A DNA stretch of 50,649 nucleotides, taken from CAYSPU01 sp964432995. GTDB lineage: Bacteria; Verrucomicrobiota; Verrucomicrobiia; Limisphaerales; JAHDYP01. The notes under the pieces were generated by a model. That model worked only from the letters and a program-made list of their open reading frames with translations. It did not search any database and was not told the origin of the DNA. This document shows, one piece after another, positions 42,362 to 50,649 of this stretch. The stretch is taken from positions 1-50,649 of the forward strand of contig CAYSPU010000005.1 in the NCBI GenBank assembly GCA_964432995.1, written 5' to 3'. Each line of letters begins with the position of its first letter. The stretch's first letter is position 1. The position numbers were made by a program, and so were the translations under genes.

Positions 42362-43102
42362 ATGAGGAAGATGAAGCTTCGAAGACAAGGGTTGGTTGGC
42401 GGCCTGGTGATCGGGCTCGCCGTGGCGAGCTGGGGCCAGGAGAGCGGTGGGGAGCGGATGGCGATTGGGCTGACGGATCCGGAGCGCCCCGGCCTGGTCC
42501 GCGTGAACGTCGTGAACGGCAGCATCCGGGTGCAAGGTTGCGCGGGCAAGGAGGTCGTGGTCGAGACGAACCAGCGCGGGCTCAGAGTCGAGCAGTCGGA
42601 CAACGAGGTGACCATCGTGCCGCGGGCGGCGGGGCCGGCCGAGCTGCGCCTTGCCGTGCCGGCGAGGAGTTCCCTCCAGTTGCGATGCACCAACGGCGGC
42701 AATATCCAGGTCGAGAACGTGGAGGGCGAAATCGAGGCCAACGGGGTCAATGCCTCCATCATCCTGCGGAAGGTCGCCGGGGTCGCAGTGGCGCATTCGC
42801 TCCAAGGCCGGGTGCTGGTGCAACTGGACAAGGTGACGCCGGGCAAGGCGATGTCGTTCAGCGCGTTGAACGGAGACGTGGATGTCACATTGCCGCCGGA
42901 CACGAAGGCGGACGTGAAGCTGCAGACCGCGAACGGCTCCATTCGCAGCGAGTTCTCCGTCACTTCGCGCGAGGAGTCCTGGCCCAGCTCAGGCAAGCGC
43001 CTCGCCGGGGCGATCAACGGCGGAGGGGCGGAGATCCAGCTCAAGACGGTGAACGGCAGTGTCTTCCTGCGGAAAGCGGAGCTGCGTCCGGCCGAGAAGT
43101 GA
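42362..43102 (+). CDS. DUF4097-family secreted beta-strand repeat protein 1
   Basis: From ATG at 42362 (MRKMKLRRQGLVGG) the 246-residue protein has a signal peptide ending at ASWGQ. It is built of short beta repeats centred on N-G: VVNGSIRV, GGNIQVENV, SALNGDVDV, TANGSIRS and KTVNGSVFL, the DUF4097 pattern (beta-helix-like adhesin fold). It is 113 bp downstream of the anti-sigma gene and 60 bp before a paralogue. It is probably exported and part of the sigma regulon. The molecular role of DUF4097 is unknown. Confidence 0.82.
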   Translation: MRKMKLRRQGLVGGLVIGLAVASWGQESGGERMAIGLTDPERPGLVRVNVVNGSIRVQGCAGKEVVVETNQRGLRVEQSDNEVTIVPRAAGPAELRLAVPARSSLQLRCTNGGNIQVENVEGEIEANGVNASIILRKVAGVAVAHSLQGRVLVQLDKVTPGKAMSFSALNGDVDVTLPPDTKADVKLQTANGSIRSEFSVTSREESWPSSGKRLAGAINGGGAEIQLKTVNGSVFLRKAELRPAEK

Positions 43103-43161
43103 CCTTTCGCCGCGAGGCGAGTATTCATCACAAACGAGAGAACTCGAACCCGGCAATCTCC

Positions 43162-43938
43162 ATGAGAATCAACAACCGATACGACTTGTGTGTTCTGGCG
43201 GCAGTGATGATGGGCACCCTCGCGGCGGTCAGGGCTGAGGTGCGCGAGGAGTTCCACCAGACCTATCCGCTCGACAAGACTGGCGAGGTCAGCCTCGAGA
43301 ATGTGAACGGCAGCGTCCACGTCACGGCTTGGGACCGGGACGAAATCAAGGTCGACGCCGTCAAGCGCGCCAGGAAGCAGGAGCATCTGGACGTGGTGGA
43401 CATCCGGGTGGAATCCGCGCCGGACAAGGTCCGGATCAAGACGAAATACCCGGACGGCAAGAACAACAACAACTCCACGAGCGTGGATTACACCCTGACG
43501 GTGCCGAGAGGGAGCAAACTGAGCAAGATCAGCACGGTGAACGGCGGCGTGGAAGTCGGGGGCGTGCATGGAGACGTCGAGGCCAGCTCCGTCAACGGCC
43601 AGGTGACGGCCCGCGGCCTTCGGGGGGAGACCGACCTGTCCACCGTCAACGGTTCGGTCAAGGCGACGGTCACGGAGGTGCGGAATCCGATCTTGCTGAA
43701 GACGGTCAACGGCAGCCTCACCCTGGCCCTGCCAGAGGGTGTGAACGCCGATGTTTCGGCCGACGCGCTCAATGGCGGGATCAGCAGTGAATTGGATCTC
43801 AAGGTCAGGAAGAGCTTCCCCATCGGCCAGAAGCTCGAAGGGAAACTGGGCGAGGGCGGCCCGCGGATCAGACTGTCCACGGTGAACGGATCCGTCCATA
43901 TCGACCGGGCCAAGGCGGCGGCGGGCGAGGACCGATAG
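43162..43938 (+). CDS. DUF4097-family secreted beta-strand repeat protein 2
   Basis: From ATG at 43162 the 258-residue protein has a signal peptide (LCVLAAVMMGTLAAVRA) and at least seven N-G repeats (ENVNGSVHV, STVNGGVEV, SSVNGQVTA, STVNGSVKA, KTVNGSLTL, DALNGGISS, STVNGSVHI). The C-terminal motif LEGKLGEGGPRIRLSTVNGS matches the ending of the first DUF4097 protein (LAGAINGGGAEIQLKTVNGS). The pair therefore arose by duplication. It is followed by a strong hairpin, consistent with the end of the sigma operon. Confidence 0.87.
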   Translation: MRINNRYDLCVLAAVMMGTLAAVRAEVREEFHQTYPLDKTGEVSLENVNGSVHVTAWDRDEIKVDAVKRARKQEHLDVVDIRVESAPDKVRIKTKYPDGKNNNNSTSVDYTLTVPRGSKLSKISTVNGGVEVGGVHGDVEASSVNGQVTARGLRGETDLSTVNGSVKATVTEVRNPILLKTVNGSLTLALPEGVNADVSADALNGGISSELDLKVRKSFPIGQKLEGKLGEGGPRIRLSTVNGSVHIDRAKAAAGEDR

Positions 43939-43999
43939 GCGGCCCGGCGCCTCAGGATCATCGGACGACGACTGCGGATGCGGCCGCGAATCGCTTCCG

Positions 44000-44024
44000 G
44001 CCCGGTTTCCTGGGGAAACCGGGC
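44000..44024 (+). terminator. Hairpin, candidate terminator of the DUF4097 operon
   Basis: GCCCGGTTTCC and GGAAACCGGGC form a perfect 11-bp stem with a TGG loop, 61 bp after the second DUF4097 stop. Only a poor T-run (TGATTCG) follows, so termination may be weak or the hairpin may have another role. Confidence 0.5.
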
Positions 44025-44134
44025 TGATTCGTCGGACGTCCCCCGGTTCACGTGTTTCTTCCCGGCGGTGCCCGGGCGGATGCTCTTGCCGCTCGCGATG
44101 AACGACGGAAGCATCGTCTGGAGTCGAGAATGCC

Positions 44135-44437
44135 TCAGTCCTGGAAGTCGTAGACGAGGACTTTGGCGCAGTTTGGTCTGAAGACCTTGTCGACGAACTC
44201 GAGGTGGAGGGGGTGATTCTGGTAGGTGTCCTGCGACTCTTTGGTGTCGAAGACGATGTTCAGCGCCACTTGATAGGATTGTTCCAACACCGGCCGATGG
44301 CTGGGGGCCATTCGGCCCACGTGGAAGTGCCGAATGCCAGGGACCTGGCTCAGATACTTCTTCGCGCCAGCCAGCAAGGTGTCCGCCGCGCCCGGTTTCG
44401 AAGGATCGGTCCAGAAGATGACGATGTGAGAGAACAT
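44135..44437 (-). CDS. Dabb family (stress-responsive A/B barrel) protein
   Basis: From ATG at 44437 the protein has 100 residues, beginning MFSHIVIFWTDPSK, the usual Dabb start. It has the ferredoxin-like alpha/beta dimeric barrel pattern: VPGIRHFHVGRM, VALNIVFDTKESQDTYQNHP and HLEFVDKVFRPNCAKVLVYD. The family is small, cytosolic and dimeric, with mostly unknown function. A 14-residue longer start at 44479 is less likely. It is convergent with the DUF4097 genes and divergent from the second sigma factor gene. Confidence 0.87.
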   Translation of the reverse strand: MFSHIVIFWTDPSKPGAADTLLAGAKKYLSQVPGIRHFHVGRMAPSHRPVLEQSYQVALNIVFDTKESQDTYQNHPLHLEFVDKVFRPNCAKVLVYDFQD

Positions 44438-44607
44438 GCGGTGAGGATAGCGCGTGAGGGGGAGCCGGGCAACACGCACGAAGGTTGAACCCAGCGCTCG
44501 CCAGGGAGACGGAGATGAAGTAAGATCCGCCGCGAAAGCACGACCTCGTTCAGGTTTCGCGTTGGGGCCTGAGAGGCGGCGGCGGTTGGCGAGGTGGTGA
44601 GGATCTT

Positions 44608-45222
44608 GTGAGCACGGAGAGCGAGTTGATTGCGCGATGCCTTCAGGGGAGCCCGGAGGCGTGGGATGAGTTGTTCGACCAGCACTACGGGGCCGTCGGC
44701 CGCTTCGTTTTCCAGATCAGCTCGGACTTCTCGCGTGAGGACGTGGAAGAGATCGTGCAGGAGACGTTCGTTTCCGTGATCCGGAGTCTGCATACGTTCC
44801 ACGCGAAGAGCCGGCTGCAGACCTGGATCTTCCGCGTGGCGGTGAACAAGGCGCGTGACTATCGGGAGCGGCAGCAAGCAGCGAAACGCGGAGGCGGGCA
44901 GAAGGCGGTGTCGCTGGAGGCGGAGGACCCGGAGACGGGTTTGCGGGTGGATCCGCCGAGCCCCGGGCCTGGGCCGGATTCCGGCCTGCTCGAGGCGGAA
45001 CGGTGGGAGATGCTGCGACGGGCGCTGGACGAGCTGGCGGATCCGTGTCGGGAGATTATTGAGCTGCGGTATTTTGGGGATTTGAGCTATGAGGAATTGG
45101 GCAACACGTTGCGGCTCAACGTGAAGACCGTGAGTTCACGGCTGAGCAAGTGCCTGGACCGTCTGGAGGAGATCGCCCGGGGGCTTCTGGCGCGGGAGAA
45201 TGAAGAGCCGTTTGCCGTCTAA
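44608..45222 (+). CDS. ECF RNA polymerase sigma factor (second)
   Basis: From GTG at 44608 the 204-residue protein shows region 2 (AWDELFDQHYGAVGRFVFQI, EEIVQETFVSVIRSLHTFH, RLQTWIFRVAVNKARDYRER) and region 4 (LADPCREIIELRYFGDLSYE with ELGNTLRLNVKTVSSRLSKC). A Pro/Gly-rich linker separates them. It lies 12 bp before a single-pass membrane protein, which is a likely regulatory partner. It differs clearly from the sigma factor at 40825, so two separate ECF systems lie within 5 kb. Confidence 0.9.
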   Translation: MSTESELIARCLQGSPEAWDELFDQHYGAVGRFVFQISSDFSREDVEEIVQETFVSVIRSLHTFHAKSRLQTWIFRVAVNKARDYRERQQAAKRGGGQKAVSLEAEDPETGLRVDPPSPGPGPDSGLLEAERWEMLRRALDELADPCREIIELRYFGDLSYEELGNTLRLNVKTVSSRLSKCLDRLEEIARGLLARENEEPFAV

Positions 45223-45234
45223 CGTGAGGTAGAG

Positions 45235-46632
45235 ATGCCCGAGAACGAGCCAAAACCGATCGAGAACCTGCTGCGCGAGTGGGCCCGGAAACGTCGCGAG
45301 GCTGCGGGCGATGGTCTGGCGCTCGAGTCCCACCGTCGGGCGCAGCTCCAGGAGGAAGTGGCGCGGGTGTATGCCGCGCCCGAGGCATCGACGGCGGCGG
45401 CGGCGGTTTCTTGGTGGCGGCTGCTCTGGCCGCGGTTGGTTTTGGCGGGGACGTTGGGGGTGCTGTTTGTCGTCGCGCTGGTGCAATTCAATCCGGGGTC
45501 GGGCAAGAGGAAGAGCTACGATTTGGCCAGGGCGGAGAGGGTTGAGGACCCTGTGCAAGCCCCGTCGCCTGGTGCGGAGGGGCTGGCTGAGCGGTTTGCC
45601 TCTGTTGGAGAGGATCAGCCTGCAGCCGGGGGCGCCGTGGCCTCGGCGGCGCTTCATTCCACGACGCCCGGAGAACAAGGCCCGACGCCAACGGACTTGG
45701 CGTCGGCGGAAGCGGCTATGGCAACTCCTCCGCCGCCGGCGGCGGTTCCAACGGCAGCGACCCGGCAACGGACCGCTCCTGCTCCGGCGCCCCGGACGGT
45801 GACGGAGTCGCCGGGGGACACGGCCGACCTCCTGCGCCGGCGATACGGGATCAGCACGGGCAAGTCTGGGGAGTCAGGGTTGGCGCCGACGACGGCGGTC
45901 CGCTCTCCCTCGGTGGCGGCGCCACCGCCGGACGCGGTGGTGTCGATGCCGGAGCCGTCGGTGGCCCTGGCGGAGTTCGCGGCGCGGAGCGCAGCGGGGT
46001 CGAGGGAGGCGGGTTTCCCTGCGGGGTTGGAAGCCGCCGCCACTAGTGAGCTTCGGCATGCCAACACCCAGCGCTTCTCGCAGGTCCGGCGACCCCGACC
46101 GAATCTGAACTCCCCTGCACTTCCGCCGGTTCTGCAGTCGTTCCGTCTGGAGCAACAGGGTGACCGGCTGCGGATTGTGGACGCCGACGGTTCGGTGTAT
46201 GAGGGGCGGCTCCAAGTGCCGCCGATGCCGGCGGAACCGGAGGAGGCGAAGGCCGATTCGGCGGAGGTGACGGCCCGGCAGGAGGTGCCGACGGTGGTGA
46301 CGTATGGGATGCGGGGTGAGGTTCGCGATACGCGGCTCCGCGGTGCGCCCCAGCGGCAAGTGACGCCGACCCCCGAACGCCAGGCCTTGCTCTTCGAGAA
46401 TTCGTTCCGGGTGACCGGCACGAACCGGACCTCGCGGCTCCCGGTGGTATTCGAGGGGGTGCTGACGGGGGATCCGCTGCAGGCGAAAGGGAGGGCGGCG
46501 CTGGCGAACCAGGGTTTGCCCGCGAACACGCTGCCGAGTCACGTGCAGCTCCCGGCCAGCCGCCTGCGGGGTCAGCTTCAGCTCGGGTCCAGCCTGCGCC
46601 TGCAGATCGAGGCCGAACCGGTGTCGCCGTGA
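45235..46632 (+). CDS. Membrane-anchored partner of the ECF sigma, low-complexity exodomain
   Basis: The 465-residue protein has a cytoplasmic N-terminus of about 58 residues (PIENLLREWARKRREAAGDG, resembling the anti-sigma-like leader of verrucomicrobial proteins), one membrane helix (about 66-83, LVLAGTLGVLFVVALVQF) and a long Ala/Pro/Thr-rich region. A beta-rich C-terminal domain follows (FRLEQQGDRLRIVDADGSVY, FENSFRVTGTNRTSRLPVVF). Its short N-terminal segment probably contacts the sigma factor; this is inferred from position. No zinc finger is present. The extracellular domain may sense envelope state. I do not recognise a named family. Confidence 0.7.
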   Translation: MPENEPKPIENLLREWARKRREAAGDGLALESHRRAQLQEEVARVYAAPEASTAAAAVSWWRLLWPRLVLAGTLGVLFVVALVQFNPGSGKRKSYDLARAERVEDPVQAPSPGAEGLAERFASVGEDQPAAGGAVASAALHSTTPGEQGPTPTDLASAEAAMATPPPPAAVPTAATRQRTAPAPAPRTVTESPGDTADLLRRRYGISTGKSGESGLAPTTAVRSPSVAAPPPDAVVSMPEPSVALAEFAARSAAGSREAGFPAGLEAAATSELRHANTQRFSQVRRPRPNLNSPALPPVLQSFRLEQQGDRLRIVDADGSVYEGRLQVPPMPAEPEEAKADSAEVTARQEVPTVVTYGMRGEVRDTRLRGAPQRQVTPTPERQALLFENSFRVTGTNRTSRLPVVFEGVLTGDPLQAKGRAALANQGLPANTLPSHVQLPASRLRGQLQLGSSLRLQIEAEPVSP

Positions 46633-46761
46633 ACGGCCCCTACCCGATGTTCCGCGGTTGATGGCCGGGCGCGACCCCCGGGGTCCTGTGGCGCGCTGTC
46701 GCCTCCCGGCCGACGCGGGAGCGGCACCCAGAAATTGCGTGCAATCAGGGCGGGGGCCGAT

Positions 46762-47634
46762 ATGTTTTCGGCGATGCTCTCGACGGTGAACACGAAGGAC
46801 GCGGCGGCCGTGGAGCGGGAAGTGGAGGCGATCTACCTTGCGCTGTTTCCGCAGGGGACGGCTCAGCTCGTCTCTTCTGCCTTTCAATGGGTGGTGGACG
46901 CCTTTGAGGGGCGCTACCGGGATTACCTGCCGATTGACGCCAAGTATCACGACCTCGAGCATACGATGCAGGGGACGCTGTGCATGGCGCGGCTGTTGGG
47001 TGCCCGGCAGCGGGCGGGGGGCCGGCCGAGTGTCAGCCAGCGGATGTTCGAGTTGGGCCTGCTGGCCATTCTCTTGCACGACACCGGCTATCTCAAGCAG
47101 CGGGGGGATGCTGGCGGCACCGGGGCCAAGTACACCCTCACGCACGTTGCCCGCAGCGTCCGTTTCGCCGAGGAACTGCTGCTCGAGAAGGGCCTTTCGC
47201 TGGCCGAAATCCGGTCCGTGCAAAACATGATCCGTTGCACCGGCGTCCACGTCGACCTCAACCGCATCCCCTTCCAGAGCGAGCTCGAGCGGATCGTCGG
47301 TTTCTGCCTCGGCACCGGCGATCTGCTGGGGCAGATGGCGGCGGACGATTACGTGGCCAAGCTGCCGACGTTGTATGCGGAGTTCGAGGAGTCCGTGAGA
47401 TACTATGACGGCAAGATGGCGCTGAACTTCGACTTCAAGAGTGCGGCCGATCTCCAGCGTCACACCCCGACGTTCTGGAGGGACTTCGTCTTGCCCAAGC
47501 TCAATACGGAGTTCTGGGGCGTGTACAAGTTTCTCAACGAGCCGTACCCGGGCGGCCCGAACGAGTACGTCCGGAGGATTGAAGCCAACGTGGTGCGGGT
47601 GCAGCAGGAGCAGGCCGCCGCGCCGCGGAGTTGA
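46762..47634 (+). CDS. HD-domain phosphohydrolase-like protein
   Basis: From ATG at 46762 the 290-residue protein carries HD metal-binding motifs: YHDLEHT with H63 and H67, and LLHDTGYL with H106 and D107. Other signature segments are YTLTHVARSVRFAEELL and MIRCTGVHVDLN. HD proteins usually hydrolyse phosphoesters or cyclic nucleotides, but the specific substrate cannot be read here. A TTG start at 46735 is less likely. It is cytosolic and ends 71 bp before the helicase gene. Confidence 0.83.
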   Translation: MFSAMLSTVNTKDAAAVEREVEAIYLALFPQGTAQLVSSAFQWVVDAFEGRYRDYLPIDAKYHDLEHTMQGTLCMARLLGARQRAGGRPSVSQRMFELGLLAILLHDTGYLKQRGDAGGTGAKYTLTHVARSVRFAEELLLEKGLSLAEIRSVQNMIRCTGVHVDLNRIPFQSELERIVGFCLGTGDLLGQMAADDYVAKLPTLYAEFEESVRYYDGKMALNFDFKSAADLQRHTPTFWRDFVLPKLNTEFWGVYKFLNEPYPGGPNEYVRRIEANVVRVQQEQAAAPRS

Positions 47635-47705
47635 CCCGGGCTGGCGCCGGGGCCAGGGCCGGCGCGCGCCGCAGCCGGGGGGACAGACCGCCCCATTGTT
47701 TGCCG

Positions 47706-49706
47706 ATGTCTCGCGAATACACGCTGCGACCGTTCCGCCCGGCGGTGGACCTGCACATTGACTATGCGCGGGAGCTGAACGGCCAGCAGTTGGCAGCGGT
47801 CACGGCGCCGCCGGGCCCCTCGCTGGTGATCGCCGGGGCGGGGGCCGGCAAGACGCGAACGCTGACCTATCGGGTGGCTTATCTGCTCGAGCAAGGGGTC
47901 CCGGCTGATCGCATTCTGCTCCTGACCTTCACCAACAAGGCGGCGCGGGAAATGATGCGCCGGGTGGCGGACCTGCTGGGAAGCGATCTGACCGATCTCT
48001 GGGGTGGGACCTTTCACGCCATGGGCCACCGGTTTCTGCGCCGGCACGCGGAACGCCTCGGGTACCGGGCGGATTTCACCATCCTGGACCGCGAGGATTC
48101 GACGGAACTGATCCGCGCCTGCCTGGACGCGGCACCGGTGGACGTGACCGCCACGCGGTTCCCGAAGGCGGACGTGCTGGCGGACATCTTCTCGCTGGCG
48201 GTCAACACCGATCGTTCCATTCCCGAAGTGGTGGCGGCGCACTACGAGTATTTCGCGGCGCTGGCGCCGGCGATTGCGGATTTGCACCGGCGCTACCGCG
48301 ACCGGAAGCGGGCGAGCAGCGTGGTGGATTTTGACGATCTCCTCGAATTGTGGCAGCGGCTGCTCCGGGAACAGGCAGACGTGCGCGAGCTGTATCAGCA
48401 CCGGTTCCAGTTCGTGCTCGTGGACGAATACCAGGACACCAACCGGCTGCAGAGCGAGGTGATCGATCTGCTGGCCGCGCGCCACCATAACGTCATGGTC
48501 GTGGGCGACGATTCCCAGAGCATCTACTCGTGGCGGGGGGCCGACTTCCAGAACATCCTGCAATTCCCGAAGCGGTATCCGGAAACGAAGATCTACAAGA
48601 TCGAGACGAACTACCGGAGCACACCGGAGATCCTCCAGGTGGCGAACGCGGCGATTGCGGCCAACACCTGTCAGTTCAGCAAGGTTCTGACTCCGGTGCG
48701 CAAGCCGGGGGTCAAGCCGGCCCTGGTGACGTGCGCGGACACGGGCCAGCAGGCGGCGTTTGTCGCCCAGCGCATTCTCGAATTGCGCGACGAAGGGGTG
48801 CCGCTCCCCGGGATCGCCGTGCTCTACCGTTCCCACTTCCACGCCCTCGAACTCCAGCTCGAGCTGACCCGGCGCAACATTCCCTTTGTCATCACCAGCG
48901 GAGTGCGCTTCTTCGAGCAGGCCCACATCAAGGACGTCGCCGCCTGGCTCAAGGTGCTCTTCAATCCCCGGGACGAACTCGCTTTTCGCCGGTTGGTTCG
49001 CCTGCTTCCGGGCGTTGGGGGGAAGACCGCGGAGCGGCTTTGGCACCGGTTTCTGGGCGCGCTGCAGGAGGGGACGCCGTTGGCGGTGACGTTGGAAGGC
49101 TGCCGGCCGGCCGTCCCCAAGAAGACGGCTCTGGCCTGGGCGCAGTTCACGGCCACGGTGTCACAACTGGAGCAACCCGCCGTGCGCAACCACCCGGCCG
49201 CCGCCATCCGGCTGGTCCTCGAGGCCGGCTACGAAGATCACCTGAAAGCCCAGTACACCAACTACCGCGCCCGGCGCGAGGACCTCGAGCAACTCGGCGT
49301 CTTCGCCCGGCAGTTTGCCTCCACCGAGGAGTTCCTCTCCCAACTCGCGCTGCTCACCAACCTGGAGGTCGACGACGAACGCCCCGCGGCATCCGACTCC
49401 GAGCAGATCCGCCTGTCCACCGTGCACCAGGCGAAGGGACTCGAGTTCGACGTGGTGTTCGTGATCATGCTCTGCGACGGTTTGTTCCCCTCGTCACGAT
49501 CGCTGAGCACCCCGGAAGGGGAGGAGGAGGAGCGGCGGTTGTTCTACGTAGCCATCACGCGCGCGCGCCAGGAGTTGTATTTGAGCCACCCGCTCCTGCG
49601 GCGGAGCACGGTGCGGGAGGAGGAGAAGCTGGAGCGCCCCTCCCGTTTCCTCGAAGAGGTCCCGTTGGACCTCCTCGAGGAGTGGAACCTGCACGGCCTG
49701 GCCTGA
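47706..49706 (+). CDS. UvrD/PcrA-family DNA helicase
   Basis: From ATG at 47706 (MSREYTLRPF) the 666-residue protein has the superfamily 1A helicase motifs in order: Q motif ELNGQQLAAV, Walker A AGAGAGKTRTLTYRV (about 43-57), LLTFTNKAAREMMRR, Walker B VDEYQDTN, motif III GDDSQSIYSWRGAD, motif V VHQAKGLEFDVVFV and motif VI FYVAITRARQELYLSHP. Length is close to that of PcrA/UvrD, slightly short at the C-terminus. It is an ATP-dependent 3'-5' helicase of DNA repair and replication restart. The exact paralogue (UvrD, PcrA or Rep) is not decided. A frame from 47631 adds 25 low-quality residues. Confidence 0.92.
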   Translation: MSREYTLRPFRPAVDLHIDYARELNGQQLAAVTAPPGPSLVIAGAGAGKTRTLTYRVAYLLEQGVPADRILLLTFTNKAAREMMRRVADLLGSDLTDLWGGTFHAMGHRFLRRHAERLGYRADFTILDREDSTELIRACLDAAPVDVTATRFPKADVLADIFSLAVNTDRSIPEVVAAHYEYFAALAPAIADLHRRYRDRKRASSVVDFDDLLELWQRLLREQADVRELYQHRFQFVLVDEYQDTNRLQSEVIDLLAARHHNVMVVGDDSQSIYSWRGADFQNILQFPKRYPETKIYKIETNYRSTPEILQVANAAIAANTCQFSKVLTPVRKPGVKPALVTCADTGQQAAFVAQRILELRDEGVPLPGIAVLYRSHFHALELQLELTRRNIPFVITSGVRFFEQAHIKDVAAWLKVLFNPRDELAFRRLVRLLPGVGGKTAERLWHRFLGALQEGTPLAVTLEGCRPAVPKKTALAWAQFTATVSQLEQPAVRNHPAAAIRLVLEAGYEDHLKAQYTNYRARREDLEQLGVFARQFASTEEFLSQLALLTNLEVDDERPAASDSEQIRLSTVHQAKGLEFDVVFVIMLCDGLFPSSRSLSTPEGEEEERRLFYVAITRARQELYLSHPLLRRSTVREEEKLERPSRFLEEVPLDLLEEWNLHGLA

Positions 49707-49749
49707 AGACGCCGCCGCAGTGTCATGCACGGAACGGCGGCGCGCTTCC

Positions 49750-50649
49750 TCACCAATCGGCTCGACTGTTGCCACGCGGAGTGGCGACCGTCTCGGGCTG
49801 CTCGGAGCCGACGGTGCCGGCCGGCGCCTCGCCCTCCGGCTCGGGAGTCTCGGGGGCCGGAGTGAATTCCGTGGTCGGAGCGGACCGGAGACTGCGCGCC
49901 TTCGGGGTCTTGGCGGTGGCAGGCTGCGGCGAGGTCGTCCGCGCGGAACCGTCGACCAACTGCTGGAGCTGACTGACGACGGCCTGGAGGTTTTGAGACT
50001 GGGCATTGAGCTCTTCGGCGGCGCTGGCGCTTTCCTCGGCATTGGCGGCGTTCGCCTGGGTGACGCGGTCCATCGCGCTGACGGCGGAGTTGACCTGGGT
50101 GATGCCCTGGGATTGCTCCTGGCTGGCGGTAGCGATCTCGGCCATGAGGTTGTCGACCTCGCGGGCCTTGGCGACGATCTCCGCCAGGCTGACGGCGACC
50201 TTGCCGCTGATCTGGGTGCCGCGGTTGCTCTTTTGGATCGAGTCCTCGATCCGGGCGGCGGTTTCCTTGGCGGCCTCGGCGCTGCGCTGGGCGAGGTTGC
50301 GGACCTCGTCGGCGACGACGGCGAAGCCCATGCCGGCCTCGCCGGCGCGGGCGGCCTCCACCGCCGCATTCAGGGCGAGGATGTTGGTCTGGAAGGCGAT
50401 TTCGTCGATCGTCCTCAAGATCTTCGAGATGTTGCTGCTGGCGGCCTGGATTTCCGCCATGGCCTTGGTCATCTCGTCCATGTCGGCAGCGCCGACTTCG
50501 GCGGCCTGGCGGGTCTGGCCGCCGAGATCTTTGGCGACGCGGGCGTTGTCGGCGTTGCGCTGGGTCATGGAGGCCATTTCCTCCAGGGAGGCGCTGGTTT
50601 CCTCCAGGGAGGCGGCCTGGCTGCTGGCGCCCTCGGCCCGACTGTGGCT
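49750..50649 (-). CDS. Methyl-accepting chemotaxis protein, C-terminal part (cut by window edge)
   Basis: The frame is open to the window end, so the N-terminus lies outside. It holds the MCP signalling domain with the conserved hairpin tip IAFQTNILALNAAVEAARAG, followed by GMGFAVVADEVRNLAQRS and the descending helix SQGITQVNSAVSAMDRVTQA. After the coiled coil comes a Pro/Thr-rich tail of about 70 residues ending in RADW, without the CheR-binding pentapeptide NWETF. Receptor class and ligand cannot be judged. The protein relays signals to CheA/CheW in an array. Confidence 0.93.
   Translation of the reverse strand, partial: SHSRAEGASSQAASLEETSASLEEMASMTQRNADNARVAKDLGGQTRQAAEVGAADMDEMTKAMAEIQAASSNISKILRTIDEIAFQTNILALNAAVEAARAGEAGMGFAVVADEVRNLAQRSAEAAKETAARIEDSIQKSNRGTQISGKVAVSLAEIVAKAREVDNLMAEIATASQEQSQGITQVNSAVSAMDRVTQANAANAEESASAAEELNAQSQNLQAVVSQLQQLVDGSARTTSPQPATAKTPKARSLRSAPTTEFTPAPETPEPEGEAPAGTVGSEQPETVATPRGNSRADW

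Noticed and set aside
45874..47463. 529-residue antisense frame across the ECF partner and HD gene
   Set aside because: Arg/His/Gln-rich, crosses two real genes, no motifs.

Overview
The window is a high-GC stretch of what is most likely an uncultured Verrucomicrobiota-type (PVC group) bacterium. This is inferred from the gene types: PQQ-like beta-propeller exoproteins, DUF4097 proteins beside ECF sigma factors, a pectate-lyase-like beta-helix, an apiosidase-like DUF4038 protein, and an integrase whose N-terminus resembles those seen in that phylum. A run of ten N at 12175-12184 shows the contig is scaffolded, probably from a metagenome. No 16S or marker gene is present, so the assignment is an inference.

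Region 1 (1-15.4 kb), ion homeostasis and stress. A NhaR-type LysR regulator faces away from a rightward series: a YugP-type Zn peptidase, a short hibernation factor (HPF), an M50 site-2-type protease with CBS domains, a tandem universal stress protein, and a translationally coupled Mrp/Mbh-type antiporter operon. The operon order is E, F, G, DUF4040/MbhD-like, MbhE-MnhB fusion, C, then three large NuoL/M/N-like subunits. It has no canonical full-length MrpA. An antitoxin/PIN-toxin pair sits on the opposite strand between B and C. A type II P-type ATPase follows.

Region 2 (15.7-24 kb), exoproteins and signalling. It holds a secreted photosynthesis/BNR-like propeller, two adjacent PQQ-like propeller proteins (one fused to FN3-like and methyltransferase domains), a PAS histidine kinase and a COG1313-type radical SAM protein.

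Region 3 (24-40.6 kb), a mosaic with many broken genes. Intact genes are a type I pullulanase, a dienelactone hydrolase, a methyltransferase, a DUF4038 glycosidase-like protein and a beta-helix protein. Between them lie fragments: an ABC ATPase N-terminus, a frameshifted hypothetical, a YgiD C-terminus, an unidentified internal fragment and an integrase remnant. The most striking item is an RNA-repair operon on the minus strand (MJ1316/DUF504, Hen1, two RlaP-type nucleotidyltransferases, Pnkp). Both nucleotidyltransferases and DUF504 look intact, but Hen1 and Pnkp have lost their catalytic middles while keeping both ends. The region ends at the 3' side of a tRNA-Gly(GCC) gene with the integrase remnant next to it, which suggests a decayed tRNA-targeted island.

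Region 4 (40.8-50.6 kb), regulation and housekeeping. An ECF sigma, a zinc-finger anti-sigma with HEAT-like C-terminus and two DUF4097 proteins form one likely operon. They are followed by a Dabb protein, a second ECF sigma with a membrane-anchored partner, an HD-domain protein, a UvrD/PcrA-family helicase and the C-terminal part of a chemoreceptor that runs off the window edge.
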